A program made the position numbers and the translations under genes. Under the pieces are notes generated by a model that saw only the letters and a list, made by a program, of their open reading frames with translations, did no database searches and was not told where the DNA came from. From the NCBI GenBank assembly GCA_001468855.1, contig LDIV01000001.1:795202-806336 (forward strand): 11,135 bases of DNA, written 5' to 3'. Shown here piece by piece: positions 8,587 through 11,135 of the stretch. Source of the stretch: a candidate division TM6 bacterium UASB124 (GTDB lineage: Bacteria > Dependentiae > Babeliae > Babeliales > RVW-14). The stretch's first letter is position 1. Every line of letters begins with the position of its first letter.

Positions 8587-8631
8587 TGCCCAGAAAACCC
8601 CATGTTTTTAAAAACTGGGGATGAATGGGCA
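8587..8631. repeat. Nested two-stage palindrome
   Basis: The outer arms TGCCCA (8587-8592) and TGGGCA (8626-8631) enclose the inner arms CCCCA (8598-8602) and TGGGG (8616-8620). These in turn enclose GTTTTT/AAAAAC (8604-8615), with one bulged T at 8603. Each stage is perfectly complementary, so the single strand could fold into an interrupted hairpin. Its position upstream of tnpA suggests a transposase recognition hairpin. Confidence 0.75.
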
Positions 8632-8639
8632 GTTGCGGA

Positions 8640-8660
8640 GCAAAAAAATAAGTTTTTTGC
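8640..8660. repeat. Perfect 8-bp hairpin upstream of tnpA
   Basis: GCAAAAAA (8640-8647) and TTTTTTGC (8653-8660) are separated by the 5-base loop ATAAG. The hairpin lies about 33 bases before the tnpA start. It may be a second left-end hairpin or may affect tnpA expression. Confidence 0.65.
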
Positions 8661-8692
8661 GTAAGAAAGAATGAATTGGCATACTGTGTGGC

Positions 8693-9085
8693 ATGAAAAA
8701 ATATTGGACTGGTACGCATACAAAGTACAGGTTAATGATACACATAGTTTGGTTGCCAATCTATAGAAAAAGAGTTTTGAAGGGGGGCTTGGCCAAAAGA
8801 ATGGAAGAACTGTTGAGAGAATATGCTGATGTAAATAGATGGAATATCGAAGAATTGAATATTCAGCCCGATCATGTTCATATGGTGTTGCAATTTCGTC
8901 CCGATATAGCAGTAAGTAAGGTAGTGCAGCTGTTTAAGGGAAAAAGCAGCAAAATAATAAGACAGGAATTCCCTGGGTTAGAAGAAGTTTACTGGGGAGA
9001 TAGTTTCTGGGCAGATGGATTTTTTGCAGAAACAGTGGGTTCGGTAAGTTTGGATGCAATTAAGAAATATGTTAGTAGCCAATGA
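8693..9085 (+). CDS. tnpA: IS200/IS605-family Y1 (HUH) transposase
   Basis: 130 residues, close to the usual 130-155 for TnpA. These enzymes move single-stranded DNA by nicking hairpin-flanked ends through a phosphotyrosine bond. The N-terminus (THTKYRLMIHIVWLPIYRKRVL, residues 8-29) matches the family's conserved opening strand and YRRKVL-type block. The metal-binding HUH motif is PDHVHMVLQF with His61 and His63, and the likely nucleophile is Tyr126 in IKKYVSSQ. All expected residues are present, so the protein could be active, although it ends soon after the tyrosine helix. ATG 8693 lacks a good Shine-Dalgarno sequence, which is common for IS genes and usually keeps expression low. It is transcribed opposite to the exported-protein genes on its left and has no apparent functional link to them. 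Confidence 0.92.
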   Translation: MKKYWTGTHTKYRLMIHIVWLPIYRKRVLKGGLAKRMEELLREYADVNRWNIEELNIQPDHVHMVLQFRPDIAVSKVVQLFKGKSSKIIRQEFPGLEEVYWGDSFWADGFFAETVGSVSLDAIKKYVSSQ

Positions 9086-9319
9086 TAGAGTGTACAGGTA
9101 CGGGGATTCCACGGCCTTTAGGCCGTGGCGATTTCAATGAACATCCTTTTTGCTCAACCCTTCGGGTAAAATTTATATTTTATGGGAAGTTTTGTCTTTA
9201 ACTATACTTTAATGAAATTTGCTTAAGAAAGTTGATATTTTTAGAAATAAATTATCAAAATTATTGAATTTATACGCTAAAACACATTAATTTATTATTT
9301 CACTTAGAAATTAAAACTA
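9086..9319. other. Intergenic region downstream of tnpA
   Basis: This stretch holds the right-end hairpin of the IS200/IS605 element (9109-9128), the candidate cleavage site at 9134-9137 and a small hairpin, ACCC-TTC-GGGT, at 9157-9167. From about 9170 it is strongly AT-rich and shows no coding frame or repeat. It leads into the promoter of the next gene. Confidence 0.6.
9109..9128 (+). repeat. Right-end hairpin of the IS200/IS605 element
   Basis: CCACGGCC (9109-9116) and GGCCGTGG (9121-9128) form a perfect 8-bp stem with the loop TTTA. It sits 23 bases past the tnpA stop and 5 bases before TCAA. It might also end tnpA transcription, but no T tract follows, so transposase recognition is the better reading. 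Confidence 0.75.
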
Positions 9320-9348
9320 TTGACTTGGGATGTGCAATTTAGTTAGAT
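9320..9348 (+). promoter_or_regulatory. Predicted promoter of the charged exported protein
   Basis: TTGACT at 9320-9325 is a near-perfect -35 element. A 17-base spacer leads to TTAGAT at 9343-9348, a weak -10. The start codon lies about 62 bases downstream. The AT-rich surroundings make the -10 assignment uncertain. Confidence 0.45.
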
Positions 9349-9409
9349 TGTAAATACGTAGAATTGTAGAGTAAAATTCACACTTAACTAATCAAAAAAA
9401 GGAGCTTTT

Positions 9410-9883
9410 ATGAATAAAGTTCTTAGATTATGTAGCCTTTGTATTTGTGCCTTAGCTGTTTCAAACGCATATGCTAAACAAGAGGCAAAAACACCCATGT
9501 TGGATCAGCCAAAAGAATTAAGCGAAAAAATTGATGCAAAAAAAAGTTGGCGGCAAGCCAAACGAGAAGATTGGCGTAAGGCAAGAGATGAAAGACGAGC
9601 TCAACGTGATAAGCAACGTGAAGAACGACAAAAGGAAATGGATAAGAAATGTGAAGAGTTAGGTAAAAAATTGGATGAATTTAAATCCAAAATTAATGAT
9701 GTAAAAGATGATGCAACTAAAAAGGCGCTTACAAGTGTGCACGAATATCTACAAATGAAACGCGAGATGTGGCAGGAATATAAGACAAAGATGAGAGAAA
9801 AGGGTAAAGAGTGGCGTGAAAAAAGACAGGAACGCAGAGAAAGTCGTGCGCAACGTCGTGAAGGTAGACGTGATTCGAAATAA
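9410..9883 (+). CDS. Small exported, highly charged helical protein of unknown function
   Basis: 157 residues. GGAG at 9401-9404 lies 5 nt before ATG 9410, supporting this start. Residues 1-22 form a Sec signal peptide (MNKVLRLCSLCICALAVSNAYA, described as n-region, hydrophobic core and an AYA cleavage motif); Cys8, Cys11 and Cys13 fall inside it. There is no lipobox directly before a cysteine at the cleavage site. The mature part is almost entirely Lys, Arg, Glu, Asp and Gln, with regular RR/RE/WR patterns at 45-80 and 118-157, and a less basic middle (81-115) containing Cys81. It probably forms one long helix or a coiled coil and is strongly basic overall. Periplasmic chaperones such as Skp and Spy are also small, exported and helical, but I see no specific match. 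Nucleic-acid or membrane binding is equally possible. It has its own promoter and terminator, so it is likely monocistronic. Confidence 0.85.
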   Translation: MNKVLRLCSLCICALAVSNAYAKQEAKTPMLDQPKELSEKIDAKKSWRQAKREDWRKARDERRAQRDKQREERQKEMDKKCEELGKKLDEFKSKINDVKDDATKKALTSVHEYLQMKREMWQEYKTKMREKGKEWREKRQERRESRAQRREGRRDSK

Positions 9884-9911
9884 ATAACAACACTGTTAAG
9901 TAGTTTATGGT

Positions 9912-9944
9912 CCGGTTGTTTTAATACAACCGGGCTCTTTTTTT
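9912..9944 (+). terminator. Rho-independent terminator of the charged exported protein
   Basis: CCGGTTGT (9912-9919) and ACAACCGG (9926-9933) form an 8-bp stem with the loop TTTAAT. GCTC and seven T residues (9938-9944) follow. It lies 29 bases after the stop at 9883. The T tract overlaps the stop codon of the convergent CYTH gene. Read in the minus direction the hairpin has no T tract, so it mainly serves the plus-strand gene. Confidence 0.85.
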
Positions 9945-10563
9945 ATGACCGATATTTCTTTTCCCATGCTGCTTTTAAAAGTGCATAGTGCTCCGGATTG
10001 ATATATTTTATGAATCCGGCCATTGTGTCTTTATCCAAAGAATATTCTTGAGGCGTTGCAGAACTGATGCCTTGTTGTAATGCAAATTTATAGATGCGTT
10101 GTTGGGCACCGGGAATTTCTTGTTCTGTTTCAACTAATAATTCAATTTCACATCGCCTGAGGATAAATGTTGGAAACGTAATGGTATCAACATCAATGAT
10201 AAAATTATCGTTACTGTATTTTTTGCGTTCTTTGATAAGGGTATAGAGTGGTTTGATTTCTGCATGTGTCAATGCAAGCTCCAGTCCTATGTCCATTGAC
10301 AGATTAAGATATTTTTTTATGAGTTGTTCATCGGTAATCTCATGCCGAGAGACAATATTATGATGAGCTTGTGTTGGGATTGGTATTTTGAGGGTGAATG
10401 ATCCATTGCGAGATCGGAGCCACATGTCTTTAAGTGAAAGCTCATATTTTGGTTTGTCGTAATAGATATTTGCTTGTTTTTCTTGGCTGATAAACGTAGC
10501 ATTACGCAAAAGATGCTCTTCTTGCTCAGGTGTTAGACTGTATTTTACTTCAACTTCAATCAT
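9943..10563 (-). CDS. CYTH-domain triphosphatase, thiamine-triphosphatase-like
   Basis: 206 residues, matching the size of animal thiamine triphosphatase. CYTH enzymes hydrolyse triphosphate compounds inside a tunnel lined with acidic and basic residues, using a divalent metal. The hallmark ExExK motif is present at the start (E3, E5, K7 in IEVEVKY). It is followed by YYDKP (34-38), WLRSR (Arg50, Arg52), TLK (Lys59), the basic run KERKK (111-115), DVD (124-126) and CEIELLVE (Glu139, Glu141). The C-terminal SLDKDTMAGFIKYINPEHYALL resembles the tail of eukaryotic ThTPase (KLIVYLxRFRPQDYxxLL pattern), beyond the generic CYTH core. The likely activity is hydrolysis of thiamine triphosphate or inorganic tripolyphosphate; the sequence alone does not decide between them. 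ATG 10563 starts 6 bases after the Nudix stop, so the two genes are probably one operon and may be translationally coupled. Confidence 0.88.
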   Translation of the reverse strand: MIEVEVKYSLTPEQEEHLLRNATFISQEKQANIYYDKPKYELSLKDMWLRSRNGSFTLKIPIPTQAHHNIVSRHEITDEQLIKKYLNLSMDIGLELALTHAEIKPLYTLIKERKKYSNDNFIIDVDTITFPTFILRRCEIELLVETEQEIPGAQQRIYKFALQQGISSATPQEYSLDKDTMAGFIKYINPEHYALLKAAWEKKYRS

Positions 10564-10569
10564 AGTGTT

Positions 10570-11013
10570 TTATTCCCAACCAAATTCGCTGTAAAAAATA
10601 TTTTTTGCGATCATATCAAGAACGTGTTTATGTAGTGGTAAAATGTTGAGCAGCAAATTATCTATATCAAACCATGCAATATCGTCACATTTGTTTGATT
10701 CCATAATCTGCGGAGTTCCTTCCCATTCTGTTGCCTCAAGAAAAAAGCTGATAAACTCTTGATTCGATTCGCTATACGCATGAACCGTGTGTACTATTTT
10801 TAAATTTTCTTTTTTTACCTGGATACCAAGTTCTTCCTGTGCTTCTCGTATGATTGCCTGTGTTGCCGGCTCTGCTGATTCAATGCCTCCACCCGTGCCG
10901 CCATAAAATCCATCCTTAAAACCAGTATTATAGCGTCTCATCAGTAAAACCTTATTCCTTTGACGCAAAAATAATACAACGAATGGGATGAGTTTAAACC
11001 GCTCTTTGGCCAT
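10570..11013 (-). CDS. Nudix hydrolase
   Basis: 147 residues, typical of a single-domain Nudix enzyme. These cytosolic enzymes cleave nucleoside diphosphates linked to another group, often to clean up damaged nucleotides. A full Nudix box is visible at residues 42-64: G, five residues, E48, seven residues, R56-E57-A-Q-E60-E61-L-G63-I. It is preceded by YGGTGGG and a KVLLMRR strand near residues 21-27, as in MutT-like members. The substrate cannot be read from the box. ATG 11013 has AAGG at 11021-11024 with 7-nt spacing, which supports this start. It is the first gene of a probable two-gene operon with the CYTH protein. Both act on phosphoanhydride bonds, which suggests related nucleotide or cofactor maintenance. 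Confidence 0.92.
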   Translation of the reverse strand: MAKERFKLIPFVVLFLRQRNKVLLMRRYNTGFKDGFYGGTGGGIESAEPATQAIIREAQEELGIQVKKENLKIVHTVHAYSESNQEFISFFLEATEWEGTPQIMESNKCDDIAWFDIDNLLLNILPLHKHVLDMIAKNIFYSEFGWE

Positions 11014-11038
11014 GAAAAAACCTTTTCTTACAACAGAT

Positions 11039-11083
11039 TGCCTAATTTATGTGCTTGAGAATATAACGTGACTGCCTAAATTA
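11039..11083. repeat. Pair of near-identical 11-bp direct repeats upstream of the Nudix operon
   Basis: TGCCTAATTTA (11039-11049) and TGCCTAAATTA (11073-11083) differ at one base and start 34 bases apart. The second overlaps the predicted -10 element of the operon. The arrangement could be a repressor or activator site, but AT-rich repeats of this length can arise by chance. Confidence 0.4.
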
Positions 11084-11085
11084 TA
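11080..11085 (-). promoter_or_regulatory. Predicted -10 element of the Nudix-CYTH operon
   Basis: On the minus strand a perfect TATAAT lies 67 bases upstream of ATG 11013, preceded by TTG. No good -35 hexamer is found at 16-18 bases. Expression would need an activator or would be weak, or the match is accidental. Confidence 0.35.
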
Positions 11086-11117
11086 CAAATGGTAGAAGCC
11101 TGTTCGTTGTATATAAA

Positions 11118-11135
11118 CAGGACTTACGCAACATA
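11118..11135. mobile_element. End of an insertion sequence extending right of the window
   Basis: CAGGACTTACGCA at 11118-11130 is the exact reverse complement of 47-59. Given the reasoning for the left copy, the tip is at 11118 and the element body lies to the right. Beyond the shared 13 bases the two ends differ (inner sequence CTAGCTG on the left copy, ACATA here), as expected for the left and right ends of one IS family. Only 18 bases are visible, so the family is not assigned. Confidence 0.5.

Larger units (their letters stand above)
8383..8692. other. Intergenic region with IS200/IS605 left-flank structures
   Basis: No gene is seen between the promoter at 8355-8382 and the transposase start at 8693. 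The first part, to about 8500, is AT-rich without clear structure. The rest holds a 12-base motif (consensus GRATGAATKGGC) at 8527-8538, 8619-8630 and 8669-8680, a nested palindrome at 8587-8631 and a perfect hairpin at 8640-8660. These are best explained as the left end of the adjacent IS200/IS605-type element. A minus-strand frame over 8577-8759 has no recognisable features. Confidence 0.5.
8525..9137 (+). mobile_element. IS200/IS605-type element with tnpA only
   Basis: A Y1 HUH transposase gene is flanked by hairpins rather than inverted terminal repeats, as expected for this family. The right boundary is set at TCAA (9134-9137), just past a perfect 8-bp hairpin at 9109-9128. In the well-studied IS608, right-end cleavage also follows TCAA, and a short guide sequence precedes the hairpin; here GATT sits in that place. 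The left boundary is uncertain. Structures start near 8525, while a possible TTAC target lies further out at 8469-8472. No tnpB or RNA-guided nuclease gene is present. Confidence 0.6.

Noticed and set aside
8640..8660. Transcription terminator for the region upstream of tnpA
   Set aside because: The stem is mostly A-T, no plus-strand gene lies upstream, and the T run is part of the stem rather than following it.
8577..8759. A 60-codon minus-strand frame
   Set aside because: It covers the palindromes and the start of tnpA on the other strand and shows no domain, signal peptide or supporting ribosome site.

Overview
The window is AT-rich, and its gene content points to a host-associated, probably intracellular bacterium. 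The closest fit I can suggest is Candidatus Dependentiae (TM6, Babeliales) or a similar protist-dwelling lineage. This is inference, based on several large exported proteins with Sec signal peptides, long helical-repeat and coiled-coil proteins, ubiquitin-binding-like motifs, scattered IS remnants and AT-rich intergenic regions. No rRNA, tRNA or marker gene is present to settle it.

Layout from left to right. The end of an unseen IS (tip near 59) has cut into an IS982-family transposase, whose 3' remnant runs to 812 and has also lost a catalytic aspartate. On the minus strand follows a giant gene (6709 down to 1014) that appears split by a frameshift near 1530-1570. It encodes an exported protein with a PEP-synthase-like ATP-grasp domain and a phosphohistidine domain, then a long helical region and a HEAT-like repeat array. 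The PEP/pyruvate-binding barrel of true PEP synthases is absent. Upstream of it, and separated by a terminator, is a second exported minus-strand protein (8293 to 6815). It is a coiled coil with one strong ubiquitin-interacting motif (UIM) and several related short helices.

Next comes an IS200/IS605-type element with a Y1 HUH transposase, a right-end hairpin and a complex palindromic left flank. A small exported, highly charged helical protein (9410-9883) has its own promoter and terminator. It converges on a two-gene minus-strand operon encoding a Nudix hydrolase and a CYTH protein that resembles thiamine triphosphatase. The last 18 bases hold the same 13-bp IS end as the left edge, in inverted orientation, so two IS copies probably bracket the whole segment.

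How the genes may work together: the three exported proteins could act on the host. One is a phosphotransferase-like enzyme with a large binding scaffold, one has ubiquitin-binding-like motifs, and one is a charged helix. The Nudix/CYTH pair looks like cytosolic nucleotide or triphosphate housekeeping. The exported enzyme-scaffold protein and the UIM-bearing protein are the parts most likely to represent something undescribed.
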